A stretch of DNA of 48,814 nt from NCBI GenBank assembly GCA_902542975.1, contig CACBWM010000009.1:1-48814 (forward strand), given 5' to 3'. Below, piece after piece: positions 9,459 through 17,992 of this stretch (position 1 is its first letter; every line of letters begins with the position of its first letter). The translations under genes were made by a program, and so were the position numbers. A model generated the notes under the pieces. It was not told the origin of the DNA. It ran no database searches and saw only the letters and a list, made by a program, of their open reading frames with translations. The stretch is from an uncultured Pelagibacteraceae bacterium. Its GTDB lineage: Bacteria > Pseudomonadota > Alphaproteobacteria > Pelagibacterales > Pelagibacteraceae.

Positions 9459-10009
9459 TGTTTGATGACAATACTTATAAGGTAAAAATGTCTAAAACAA
9501 TTGAAGTTTTTACAAAAGAACTCAATTCATTACGCACTGGAAGAGCAAACTCTAGCATGCTTGATATTGTAAAAGTCGACGTTTATGGTCAAAAAATGCC
9601 AATCAATCAATTGGGAACAATAACAACTCCGGAGCCAAGAACTATCAATATACAAGTTTGGGATTTAAATAATGTTCCTTTAATTGACTCATCATTAAAA
9701 AAATCTGAATTAGGTCTTAATCCTCAAATAGATGGGCAATTAATTCGACTACCGATCCCAGATTTAAGTGAAGAAAGAAGGATGGAAATGAAGAAAATTG
9801 TCAAATCTATGGGAGAAAAGTGCAAAGTATCAATTAGAAACATAAGAAGAGATGGTAATGATGAACTAAAAAAATTACTAAAACTAAAAGAAATATCTGA
9901 AGATAATGAAAAAAAATTTGAAAAAGTTATACAAGAATACACAGATCAAAATATAAAACTTATTGATGATAAAGTTTTATCAAAAGAAAAAGAAATAATG
10001 ACAATATGA
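9458..10009 (+). CDS. frr: Ribosome recycling factor
   Basis: Splits post-termination ribosomes together with EF-G. The 183-residue length and the pattern LNSLRTGRANSSMLD near residues 21-35, the domain II strands with GTITTPEPRTINIQVWD, and RLPIPDLSEERRMEMKKIVK are diagnostic. The C-terminal helix carries SIRNIRRDGNDELKKL. It is preceded directly by tsf (one-base overlap) and overlaps uppS by four bases (ATGA), so it is coupled on both sides. Confidence 0.97.
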   Translation: MFDDNTYKVKMSKTIEVFTKELNSLRTGRANSSMLDIVKVDVYGQKMPINQLGTITTPEPRTINIQVWDLNNVPLIDSSLKKSELGLNPQIDGQLIRLPIPDLSEERRMEMKKIVKSMGEKCKVSIRNIRRDGNDELKKLLKLKEISEDNEKKFEKVIQEYTDQNIKLIDDKVLSKEKEIMTI

Positions 10010-10689
10010 ATTCTCCTAAACATGTAGCCATAATTATGGATGGCAATGGTAGATGGGGGATAAAAAAAAAAAAATCTAGAAATTATGGTCACAAAAAAGG
10101 ATTAGAAACAGTAGAAAAAATTATTTCTGCTGCAATTGATAAAAAAATTAATTACCTGACACTTTTTGTTTTCTCCACAGAAAATTGGAAAAGACCTGTT
10201 AAAGAGATTAATTATTTATTAAAATTATTAGATAATTATATTAACAAAGAAATTAATAACCTTATTAAGAGAAATATTAAAATTAAAGTTATTGGCAATA
10301 TTAATCCTTTTCCTAAAATATTAAAAAAAAAAATTAGAAATGTTGAAACTGTTACAAAACATAACAAAAGAATTCAAATTAATATGGCTTTAAATTATGG
10401 TTCTAGACAAGAAATAATTTCGGCTATAAAAAATATAAAAAAAAAATCAGAAACTGTAAATGTAAATAATATAAATAAAAATTTATATACTAGCGGTATT
10501 CCTGAGCCAGATATTTTAATTAGAACTGGAAATACGAATAGAATAAGTAATTTTTTAATTTGGCAATTAATATATACTGAAATTTTCTTTGAAAAAAAAA
10601 TGTGGCCAGATTTTAACAAGCAAGATTTTTGTAGAATTATTGATAATTTTGGAAGAATTAGAAGAAATTTTGGTGGTCTAAATGAGTGA
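10006..10689 (+). CDS. uppS: Isoprenyl transferase (undecaprenyl diphosphate synthase)
   Basis: cis-Prenyltransferase making the undecaprenyl carrier for peptidoglycan and LPS, 227 residues. The opening HVAIIMDGNGRWG includes the metal-binding Asp12. The substrate loop NYGHKKG and the strand LTLFVFSTENW follow. NMALNYGSRQEI and the C-terminal RISNFLIWQLIYTEIFFEKKMWPDF complete the fold. One oddity: the motif usually read as RT(S/G)GE-x-R is RTGNTNR here, so the customary Glu (E198 in E. coli) is replaced by Thr, while the nearby Glu of the YTEIFF segment is kept. It overlaps frr by 4 bases and cdsA by 8. Confidence 0.94.
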   Translation: MNSPKHVAIIMDGNGRWGIKKKKSRNYGHKKGLETVEKIISAAIDKKINYLTLFVFSTENWKRPVKEINYLLKLLDNYINKEINNLIKRNIKIKVIGNINPFPKILKKKIRNVETVTKHNKRIQINMALNYGSRQEIISAIKNIKKKSETVNVNNINKNLYTSGIPEPDILIRTGNTNRISNFLIWQLIYTEIFFEKKMWPDFNKQDFCRIIDNFGRIRRNFGGLNE

Positions 10690-11329
10690 ATTAAATAAAA
10701 GATTATCTACATCTTTGATATTAGGACTAATTTTTTTTTTTTCATTTGTAAATGATATTATATTAATATTTGTATTGTTAATTATTTTCTTTCAATTATA
10801 TTTTGAATTTTATTCTATAATAGTCAAAATTTTTTCTAAAAAGAAAAAAAGTATTATATTTTTTGTATTAATTTTAATTTTAATTTATTTATTAACTTTC
10901 ATATTGTGTGTTGCAATTAACTTTTCAGATAAACAAAATAATAATTTTGTAGTATTAAGTATGATTATTTCTATCTGTATAGCTTCAGATGTTGGGGGTT
11001 ATTTATTTGGAAAAATATTTAAAGGAAAAAAACTTACTAAAATAAGTCCAAAAAAAACATATTCTGGTTTAGTTGGTGCTTATTCTTTATCAATCTTTTT
11101 TTCTACTTTAATTTTTAATAACTTTTTTTCATTGTATTATATAATTATGTTTTCAATAATAGTTTCTACAGTTTCACAATCTGGAGATTTATTTATTTCT
11201 TATTTAAAAAGAAAAGCAAAAATTAAAGATACCGGAAAATTTTTACCTGGTCATGGAGGCTTATTAGATAGATTAGATGGTATCATTTTTTCCATACCCT
11301 TAGGCTTAACTATTAATTTTTATATATGA
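10682..11329 (+). CDS. cdsA: Phosphatidate cytidylyltransferase
   Basis: Makes CDP-diacylglycerol from phosphatidate and CTP for phospholipid synthesis. It is an integral membrane enzyme with about six hydrophobic segments. The C-terminal family signature is complete: KRKAKIKDTGKFLPGHGG followed by LLDRLDG. An earlier SDVGGYLFGK motif is also present. At 215 residues it is shorter than many homologues (roughly 260-280), with the loss at the N-terminal membrane part. The ATG overlaps uppS by 8 bases, and its TGA overlaps the dxr ATG by 4. Confidence 0.94.
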   Translation: MSELNKRLSTSLILGLIFFFSFVNDIILIFVLLIIFFQLYFEFYSIIVKIFSKKKKSIIFFVLILILIYLLTFILCVAINFSDKQNNNFVVLSMIISICIASDVGGYLFGKIFKGKKLTKISPKKTYSGLVGAYSLSIFFSTLIFNNFFSLYYIIMFSIIVSTVSQSGDLFISYLKRKAKIKDTGKFLPGHGGLLDRLDGIIFSIPLGLTINFYI

Positions 11330-12498
11330 TAAAAGATATAATAATTTTGGGTTCAACAGGATCAATCGGTCAATCTACTTTAAAATCTCTTAGCAAAGAT
11401 AAAAATTTTAGAATCAAATTACTCACCACTAATAAAAATTTAAAAAGTATATATAATCAGGCAATAGTTAATAAAGTTAAAAATATAATTGTAGAAAATG
11501 AGGATGAATTTAACAAATATAAATTAAAATTTAAAAAAAAAAAAATTAACCTTTACCTTGGAATTAATAATATTAATAAAATAATAAAAAAAAAAACAAC
11601 TTATTGTATTAATGCAATATCAGGCATTGATGGACTAGAACCAACTTTAAAAGCAATTCCATTAACCAAGAATATATTAATTGCTAATAAAGAATCAATT
11701 ATTTGTGGTTGGGAATTAATTTCAAAGAAACTATTAAAGTATAAAACGAACTTCATTCCAATAGATTCTGAGCATTTTTCAATTTGGAAACTTATTGCAA
11801 ATGAAAAAAAGGAGACAATAGATAAAATAGTTTTAACAGCATCTGGAGGACCCTTCTTAAATAAATCAAAAAAAAAAATTGCAAATATTAAACCTAGTGT
11901 AGCAACAAAGCATCCTAATTGGAAAATGGGAAAAAAAATTTCTATAGATTCTTCAACAATGATGAATAAAGTTTTTGAGTTTATAGAGGCAAAAAAAATA
12001 TTTAATTTAAAAAAAAATAAAATTTCAATTCTGATACATCCATCATCTTATATTCATGCTATAATTTATTTTAATGGTGGGATTATAAAATTTTTAGCCC
12101 ATGATGCAAAAATGACAATTCCAATTTCTAATGCTTTAGGTATTAAAAAAAAAAAAATAAGTAAAATTACTATTAGAAATATAAAGAAATATAATAATCT
12201 AAATTTTTCAATTCCTAAAAATAATGATTTTCCATTATTAAAAATTTTAAAGTTAATTCCAGAAAATGAGTCTAATTTTGAAATAATATTAACGACATTA
12301 AATGATAATCTTGTAAACAAATATTTGAATGGCAAGATTAATTATATAAGTATTCAAAAAAACTTGCTATATTTTATACAATGTACTTATTTTAAGAAAT
12401 TTTTTAAATTAAAACCATTAAATATCACTGATGTAAAAAGTATGATAAAAATAACAGATAATTATTTAGATAAAAATATAAAATTTTATGATAAATAG
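11326..12498 (+). CDS. dxr: 1-deoxy-D-xylulose 5-phosphate reductoisomerase
   Basis: Second step of the MEP isoprenoid pathway, NADPH- and metal-dependent. The NADPH site is GSTGSIGQSTL at residues 9-19. The metal and substrate motifs are NKESI, PIDSEHFSIWKL, LTASGGPFL and HPNWKMGKKISIDSSTMMNK. The length of 390 is normal. Several loops have become lysine/asparagine-rich (for example KFKKKKINLYL), as expected in AT-rich DNA. Its 3' end overlaps bamA by 11 bases, so the site-2 protease gene rseP that often follows dxr is not here. Confidence 0.96.
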   Translation: MIKDIIILGSTGSIGQSTLKSLSKDKNFRIKLLTTNKNLKSIYNQAIVNKVKNIIVENEDEFNKYKLKFKKKKINLYLGINNINKIIKKKTTYCINAISGIDGLEPTLKAIPLTKNILIANKESIICGWELISKKLLKYKTNFIPIDSEHFSIWKLIANEKKETIDKIVLTASGGPFLNKSKKKIANIKPSVATKHPNWKMGKKISIDSSTMMNKVFEFIEAKKIFNLKKNKISILIHPSSYIHAIIYFNGGIIKFLAHDAKMTIPISNALGIKKKKISKITIRNIKKYNNLNFSIPKNNDFPLLKILKLIPENESNFEIILTTLNDNLVNKYLNGKINYISIQKNLLYFIQCTYFKKFFKLKPLNITDVKSMIKITDNYLDKNIKFYDK

Positions 12499-14740
12499 AT
12501 CAATCTTACAAAGTTATATAATTACCTTTTTTTTATTTTTTCTATTTTCTAGCTCATCATCATCAGAAATTATCAAAAAATTTAGTATATTAGGAAACGA
12601 GAGAGTTGCAGATGAAACAATTATAATGTTTTCTAATTTAAAAATTGGTGAGCAAATTTCTCAAAATAAACTTAATAAAGCACTTAAAGATCTTTACTAT
12701 ACAAATTATTTTAAAAATGTCGAAATCAGTTCTGAGAATCAAATTATAAAAATCGTTGTTAATGAAAATCCAATTATTCAAAAAATAATTATTAATGGTA
12801 TTAAAAAAAATAAAATTAAAGATAAAATATTAGAAATATCATCTAAAATTGAAAAATATCCCTTTGTTGAAAATAAAATTAATGAACAGGTTATTCTTTT
12901 AAAAAATATTTTAAGATCATATGGCTATTATTTTGTAAAACTAGAAACTAAAATTAATAAAAATTCTAATAATACCGTAGATTTGATCTATAATTTTGAA
13001 TTAGGAGAAATTGCCAAAATTAAAAAAATTAATTTTATAGGAAACAAAGTTTTTAGAGATAATACTCTGCGAAATATAATAATTTCTGAGGAAAATAAAT
13101 TTTGGAAATTTATTACGCAGAATAAACTATTAGATAACTCTAGAATTAAAGCTGATGTATCACGTCTTAACAACTTTTATAAAAATCGAGGTTATTTTAA
13201 TGTAAATATCAAATCAACAACTGCTATCATTAATGATAAAAATCAATTTGAGCTAATATTTAATATTAATGCTGGCAAAAAATATTTTTTTGATAACATT
13301 ACAATTACTAAAAATAATAATGAAGAAATCTTAAATGAAAATATTAAAGATTTTGAAAATAAATTTGCAAAATTAAAAAATAAACCTTATTCAAAAAAGA
13401 AAATAAATAATCTTGTTAATCAACTAAACGAATTTGCTTTAAGTAATGACTTTGTATTTTTAAATGCAAATTTTCAGGAAATAATTAAAAAAGATGATAA
13501 GATTGATATTTCAATTTATTTTGACAATCTTGAAAAGCAATATGTTGAAAGAATAAATATTTTAGGAAATTTTATTACTGATGAAAAAGTAATACGAAAT
13601 AATCTTATTGTAGATGAAGGTGATCCTTATAACGATATTTTATTTAATAAATCAATTCAAACTATTAAATCTAAAAATATATTTAAAACAGTTAAGTATA
13701 AGTCAAATAATAATATGAATAATAATAAAGAAATCGATATTTTCGTTGAAGAAAAAGCTACAGGTGAAATTTTTGCTGGTGCTGGAGCTGGTACTGCAGG
13801 TACAACTTTGACTGCAGGTATAAAAGAGAACAATTATCTTGGACTTGGAATTCAATTAGATACTAATTTAAGTTTAACAGATGACACTATAAGAGGTAAG
13901 TTTTCAGTTCTTAACCCAAATTTTAAAAATACAGATAAATCTATAAAAACAACTATTGAAAGTTCTGCAGAAGATTTTTTATCTTCTAGTGGTTATAAAA
14001 CTAAAAAGACTGGCTTTGCTGTTGGAACAGAATTTGAGCAAAAAAATGATTTATTTGTAAATCTTGAAATATCAAATTATTATGAAGATTTAGAAACTAT
14101 ATCATCAGCAAGTAATATTATAAAAAAGCAAGAAGGCAGTTATTTTGAAAATTTATTAACTTATAAAATTACTTATAATAAATTAGATCAAAATTTCCAA
14201 CCATCGGATGGTTTTAAAAATAACTTTTCTCAGACATTACCTTTAATTTCTGAGGATTTAACTGTTGAGAATTCATTCACATCCTCTGCTTATCACTCAT
14301 TATCTGATAACTTAATTTTATCAGCAAGTTTCTTTGTTAAAGCAGTTAATTCCTTAGATGACAATGTGAGGGTATCAAAAAGAGTTTTTGTACCAGGGAG
14401 AAGATTAAGAGGTTTTGAAAGTGGTAAAATAGGTCCAAAAGATGGAACTCAATTTATAGGAGGAAATTATGCTTCTTCATTAAATTTAAATTCAACACTC
14501 CCTAATATTCTTTTTGAAAACGATAATATTGATTTAAATTTATTTATAGATTTAGCAAATGTTTGGGAAGTAGATTATGATAGCTCAATAGATTCAAGCA
14601 AAATAAGATCAGCAACAGGCTTAGCTGTTAATTGGTATAGTACAATTGGACCACTTACTTTTTCCTATGCAATACCTTTGAGTGAGGCAAAATCCGATGT
14701 TACTGAAAAATTTAGATTTCAAATTGGAACATCTTTTTAA
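12488..14740 (+). CDS. bamA: Outer membrane protein assembly factor BamA
   Basis: Core of the beta-barrel assembly machine in the outer membrane, 750 residues. A hydrophobic signal segment at residues 5-25 ends in a serine-rich stretch. Five POTRA-like repeats follow to about residue 410, each with the pattern of I...GN/K plus a region with DDTDEG- or ENP-like strands. The C-terminal 16-strand barrel contains the L6 loop motif RRLRGFESGKIG and ends in a terminal phenylalanine (FRFQIGTSF), the usual outer-membrane insertion signal. It is followed immediately by the periplasmic chaperone gene skp, as in most Gram-negatives. Confidence 0.95.
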   Translation: MINRSILQSYIITFFLFFLFSSSSSSEIIKKFSILGNERVADETIIMFSNLKIGEQISQNKLNKALKDLYYTNYFKNVEISSENQIIKIVVNENPIIQKIIINGIKKNKIKDKILEISSKIEKYPFVENKINEQVILLKNILRSYGYYFVKLETKINKNSNNTVDLIYNFELGEIAKIKKINFIGNKVFRDNTLRNIIISEENKFWKFITQNKLLDNSRIKADVSRLNNFYKNRGYFNVNIKSTTAIINDKNQFELIFNINAGKKYFFDNITITKNNNEEILNENIKDFENKFAKLKNKPYSKKKINNLVNQLNEFALSNDFVFLNANFQEIIKKDDKIDISIYFDNLEKQYVERINILGNFITDEKVIRNNLIVDEGDPYNDILFNKSIQTIKSKNIFKTVKYKSNNNMNNNKEIDIFVEEKATGEIFAGAGAGTAGTTLTAGIKENNYLGLGIQLDTNLSLTDDTIRGKFSVLNPNFKNTDKSIKTTIESSAEDFLSSSGYKTKKTGFAVGTEFEQKNDLFVNLEISNYYEDLETISSASNIIKKQEGSYFENLLTYKITYNKLDQNFQPSDGFKNNFSQTLPLISEDLTVENSFTSSAYHSLSDNLILSASFFVKAVNSLDDNVRVSKRVFVPGRRLRGFESGKIGPKDGTQFIGGNYASSLNLNSTLPNILFENDNIDLNLFIDLANVWEVDYDSSIDSSKIRSATGLAVNWYSTIGPLTFSYAIPLSEAKSDVTEKFRFQIGTSF

Positions 14741-15252
14741 TGAAAAAATTTTTTTTTTGTTTATTCTTTTTATTCTATGTAAACAATGTTCAAGCAGAAA
14801 TTAATATAGCTTATCTTGACGTACAATTTATTATTGACAATTCTAATCTTGGAAAAATTTATAAAAAAAACTTAAAAGATAAAAGTGATAAATTTAATGC
14901 CGAATTATTAATTAAAGAAAAAAAAATTAAAAACCAAGAAAATGAAATAAATAACCAAAAAAATATTTTAAAAGAAAATGAGCTTAAAACTAAAATTAAT
15001 AAACTAAATGAGGAATTCAAAGAATACCAAAAGTCAAAACAAATGTTAAATAAAAATTTTGTTCTTGAAAAAAATAAATTGAGTTCTAAAATATTAAGAA
15101 TTCTGAATCCTATATTGACTAAATACGTTGATGAAAACAATATACAAATTTTAATTGAAAAAAAAAATATACTTGTAGGTATTAAAACTTTGGATATTAC
15201 AGAAAATATTCTAAATATTTTTAATGAGGAAACTAAAAATCTAGTAAAATAA
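14740..15252 (+). CDS. skp: Periplasmic chaperone Skp/OmpH family
   Basis: A 170-residue secreted protein. Residues 1-19 form a signal peptide (MKKFFFCLFFLFYVNNVQA) with likely cleavage before Glu20. The mature protein begins NIAYLDVQFIID, which is typical of OmpH/Skp. A long Lys/Glu/Asn-rich alpha-helical coiled-coil section (about 40-120) and a closing VDENNIQILIEKKN segment follow. Skp holds unfolded outer-membrane proteins on their way to BamA. The start overlaps the bamA stop by one base and the stop overlaps the lpxD ATG by one base. Confidence 0.9.
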   Translation: MKKFFFCLFFLFYVNNVQAEINIAYLDVQFIIDNSNLGKIYKKNLKDKSDKFNAELLIKEKKIKNQENEINNQKNILKENELKTKINKLNEEFKEYQKSKQMLNKNFVLEKNKLSSKILRILNPILTKYVDENNIQILIEKKNILVGIKTLDITENILNIFNEETKNLVK

Positions 15253-16235
15253 TGAATAATATTAAAAATAAATTTTTTGAAAAAAATCCTAATATTTATT
15301 TATCTGATATTTTAGCAATTTTAAAAATAAATAAGAAAATTAAAAAAAATATTAAAATAAATAATATTTCAGATTTAATTAATTCTTCTAAAAATGATAT
15401 ATCTTTTTTTAATAGTCTTAAATATTTAGATTTGCTCAAAAAATCAAATGCTAAATATATAATAACAAGTAAAAAATATAATAATATTGTTAGCAAATAT
15501 TGTAATGCTCTAATAGTTGATCATGTTTTAAAATCTGTTGCTGTTATAAGCAAAATTTTTTATCCTAATTCATTAAATGATGCTGTTGATCTAAATGTGG
15601 GTAACCCACTAAAAAAAAATTTTAAAAAAGTAAAATTTGGTGCAAATGTTTTAATTGGAAAAAATGTTAAAATTGGAAAAAACTCAATAATCGGTCACAA
15701 TACTATTGTTGAATCTAACGTTCAAATTGGTTTAAATTGTACAATTGGTAATAATGTTTTAATTAAGAATTCTATAATTGGGAATAATGTAAGAATTTTG
15801 GATGGAGCAATTATAGGAAAAAAAGGCTTTGGTTTTTTACCTAATACAAAAAAGAATTTGAGGTATCCGCATATTGGTATGGTTATTATAAATGATAATG
15901 TTGAGATTGGGTGTAACAATACTATAGATAGAGGTTCAATATCAAATACAGTAATAGGCAAAAATACCTTTTTAGATAATCAAGTTCATATAGCGCATAA
16001 TGTAAATATTGGTGAGAATTGTATTATCACTGGACAAGTAGGTTTTGCGGGAAGCTCTAATATTGGTAGCAATGTTTTAATAGGTGGTCAGGCCGGTATA
16101 TCAGGACATTTAAGAGTGGGAAATAATGTTCAAATTGGTGGTGGTAGTGGAGTTATAAAAAATATACCAGACAATACTAAAGTCATGGGTTATCCTGCGA
16201 AAGATATAAGAAGTTTTATAAAAGAGAATAAATAG
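15252..16235 (+). CDS. lpxD: UDP-3-O-(3-hydroxyacyl)glucosamine N-acyltransferase
   Basis: Third step of lipid A synthesis, adding the N-linked hydroxyacyl chain. Residues 1-110 form a diverged uridine-binding domain. From about residue 115 the protein is a left-handed beta-helix of hexapeptide repeats, for example IGKNVKIGKNSIIGHN. The catalytic His lies in NQVHIAHNVNIGENCIITGQVGFAGSS. The C-terminal helix follows MGYPAKDIRSF. The length of 327 is slightly short for the family. It sits in the usual order bamA-skp-lpxD-fabZ-lpxA and abuts fabZ with no gap. Confidence 0.95.
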   Translation: MNNIKNKFFEKNPNIYLSDILAILKINKKIKKNIKINNISDLINSSKNDISFFNSLKYLDLLKKSNAKYIITSKKYNNIVSKYCNALIVDHVLKSVAVISKIFYPNSLNDAVDLNVGNPLKKNFKKVKFGANVLIGKNVKIGKNSIIGHNTIVESNVQIGLNCTIGNNVLIKNSIIGNNVRILDGAIIGKKGFGFLPNTKKNLRYPHIGMVIINDNVEIGCNNTIDRGSISNTVIGKNTFLDNQVHIAHNVNIGENCIITGQVGFAGSSNIGSNVLIGGQAGISGHLRVGNNVQIGGGSGVIKNIPDNTKVMGYPAKDIRSFIKENK

Positions 16236-16688
16236 ATGTCAGTCAATTTAAATAAAAAACAAATTCAAGATTTATTACCACATAGAGAGCCTATGCTCTT
16301 AATAGATGAATTAATAAATATAAAAAAACTAGAGTCTGCAACTGCAATTGTTAATGTTAAAAAAAACAGTTTTTTTGTACAAGGACACTTTCCTGGTGAA
16401 CCTGTTATGCCTGGAGTATTAATTGTTGAAGCATTCGGCCAGGCAGCTGCTGCACTCACTGCTGCTGGTATCGATAAAAAAACATATGAAAATAAATTAG
16501 TTTTTTTAATGACAGTTGATAAAGCAAGATTTAGAAACCCTGTAATACCTGATTGTCGATTGGAATTAAATATTGAAGCTGTAAGATCTCATGGGAGAGT
16601 ATGGAAATATAAAGGAGAGGCTTTTGTTGATGGAAAAAAAATGGCAGATGCACAATGGGCAGCCACTATAGTTGACAGAAAGAAATAA
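16236..16688 (+). CDS. fabZ: 3-hydroxyacyl-ACP dehydratase FabZ
   Basis: Hotdog-fold dehydratase of fatty acid elongation, 150 residues. The active-site motif GHFPGEPVMPGVLIVEAFGQ holds His51 and Glu65. LLPHREPMLLID near the N-terminus is the substrate-tunnel segment. Placement between lpxD and lpxA is usual and couples hydroxyacyl-ACP supply to lipid A and fatty acid synthesis. The following gap to lpxA is 52 bases and holds an inverted repeat (16701-16708 with 16728-16735). Confidence 0.97.
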   Translation: MSVNLNKKQIQDLLPHREPMLLIDELINIKKLESATAIVNVKKNSFFVQGHFPGEPVMPGVLIVEAFGQAAAALTAAGIDKKTYENKLVFLMTVDKARFRNPVIPDCRLELNIEAVRSHGRVWKYKGEAFVDGKKMADAQWAATIVDRKK

Positions 16689-16740
16689 TCAGTAGTAATT
16701 ATTGATAAGTATTTAAAGAATAATTTGTTATCAATTAATT

Positions 16741-17535
16741 GTGATACATCATACAGCGATAGTTGATAAAAAATCCAAAATTTCAAAAAATGTCGAAATT
16801 GGACCATATTGCATAATTGGGCCAAATGTTGAATTAGGATCAAATACTAAATTACATTCACATGTTAGCATCAAAGGCACTACAAAAATTGGAAATAATA
16901 ACGAAATTTTCCCTTTCGTTTCAATTGGAACACCGCCACAAGATTTAAAATATAAAGGAGAAGAGAATTCTATAATTATAGGAGATAATAATAAATTCAG
17001 AGAATATGTTAATATAAATCCTGGTACATCTCAAGGAGGAACAGTTACTAAACTTGGAAGTAATAATTTATTAATGGTTTATTGTCATGTAGCACATGAC
17101 TGCACAATTGGTAACAATATAGTTTTGGCCAATAATGTACAAGTTGGAGGTCATGTCACTATAGAAGATTATGCGATAGTTGGTGGCAGTTGCGCAATAC
17201 ATCAATTTTCAAGAATAGGACATTTATCGATGGTTGGAGGAATGACGGGTGTTTTAAGCGATGTAATTCCTTTTGGTTTATCATTAGGAAATAGAAATAA
17301 TTTAGTTGGGCTGAATCTTATAGGATTAAGAAGAGCAAAAATTTCAAATGATGATATTAAATTATTACAAAATTTTTATAATATAGTTTTTAGGAATCAA
17401 AATTTTAGATCTAATATAGAAAATCTTGAAAAAAATTTAAAAGAAAATAAATATATAAAAAAAATTATAAATTTCTTGAATTCAGATAAAAAAAGACCAA
17501 TATCTTTGCCGATTATTAAAAATGAAAATAACTGA
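16741..17535 (+). CDS. lpxA: UDP-N-acetylglucosamine O-acyltransferase
   Basis: First step of lipid A synthesis. Hexapeptide repeats cover residues 4-190, with YCHVAHDCTIGNNIVLANN containing the catalytic His and VGGSCAIHQFSRIGHLSMVGG near the end of the helix. The C-terminal helical domain includes VGLNLIGLRRAKIS. The start is GTG at 16741: the frame opens MIHHTAIVDK, matching the conserved family opening, and no ATG lies near. No clear Shine-Dalgarno sequence precedes it. The 3' end overlaps the next gene by 14 bases. Confidence 0.96.
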   Translation: MIHHTAIVDKKSKISKNVEIGPYCIIGPNVELGSNTKLHSHVSIKGTTKIGNNNEIFPFVSIGTPPQDLKYKGEENSIIIGDNNKFREYVNINPGTSQGGTVTKLGSNNLLMVYCHVAHDCTIGNNIVLANNVQVGGHVTIEDYAIVGGSCAIHQFSRIGHLSMVGGMTGVLSDVIPFGLSLGNRNNLVGLNLIGLRRAKISNDDIKLLQNFYNIVFRNQNFRSNIENLEKNLKENKYIKKIINFLNSDKKRPISLPIIKNENN

Positions 17536-17992
17536 TAATTTCTTAGAAAAATCTGAATTCGATAATATTAATAAAACTTTTCATCTTTCTAATTTTCCTT
17601 GGTATTTTATGCCATTTAAAGTTCATGAGGGAGATGAAAATTATCAATTTTACCATTTATTTTTAGCCAAAGGTAAAGTTCTTTCAAAACATTTTGATAT
17701 TCTTCATCCTGTTTTAAAAAAATTAGGAGCAAAAGAAATAATTAGAATAAAAGCAAATTTAACATTAAAACAGAAAGAACACATAAAATCTGATATGCAT
17801 ATTGATTTTAAGGATTGTAAAACTGCAATTTATTATCTTAATACAAATAATGGATATACATTATTTGATAAGGGAGACAAAATACATAGCCAAGAAAATC
17901 GAGTTGTTGAATTTGATTCAAATCTTATACATTGTGCTGTAGATCATACCGATACCAAATATAGAATAGTAATAAATTTTAATTATTTATAA
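17522..17992 (+). CDS. Small 2OG-Fe(II) oxygenase-like protein within the lipid A operon
   Basis: A 156-residue protein not known to me as a standard member of this operon. The C-terminal half has the layout of a 2-oxoglutarate/Fe(II) dioxygenase: H93-x-D95 (MHIDF), then TAIYYLNTNNGYTLF, a distal His137 (NLIHCAVDHT) and Arg148 (YRIVINFNY), which would bind 2-oxoglutarate. No signal peptide or membrane segment is seen, so it is probably cytoplasmic. It overlaps lpxA by 14 bases and its stop overlaps lpxI by one base, so it is co-expressed with lipid A genes. The sequence resembles small oxygenases of marine bacteria and their phages more than the LpxO (aspartyl-hydroxylase) family. The substrate is unknown. 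Lipid A acyl or sugar hydroxylation is a guess from context only. Confidence 0.7.
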   Translation: MKITDNFLEKSEFDNINKTFHLSNFPWYFMPFKVHEGDENYQFYHLFLAKGKVLSKHFDILHPVLKKLGAKEIIRIKANLTLKQKEHIKSDMHIDFKDCKTAIYYLNTNNGYTLFDKGDKIHSQENRVVEFDSNLIHCAVDHTDTKYRIVINFNYL

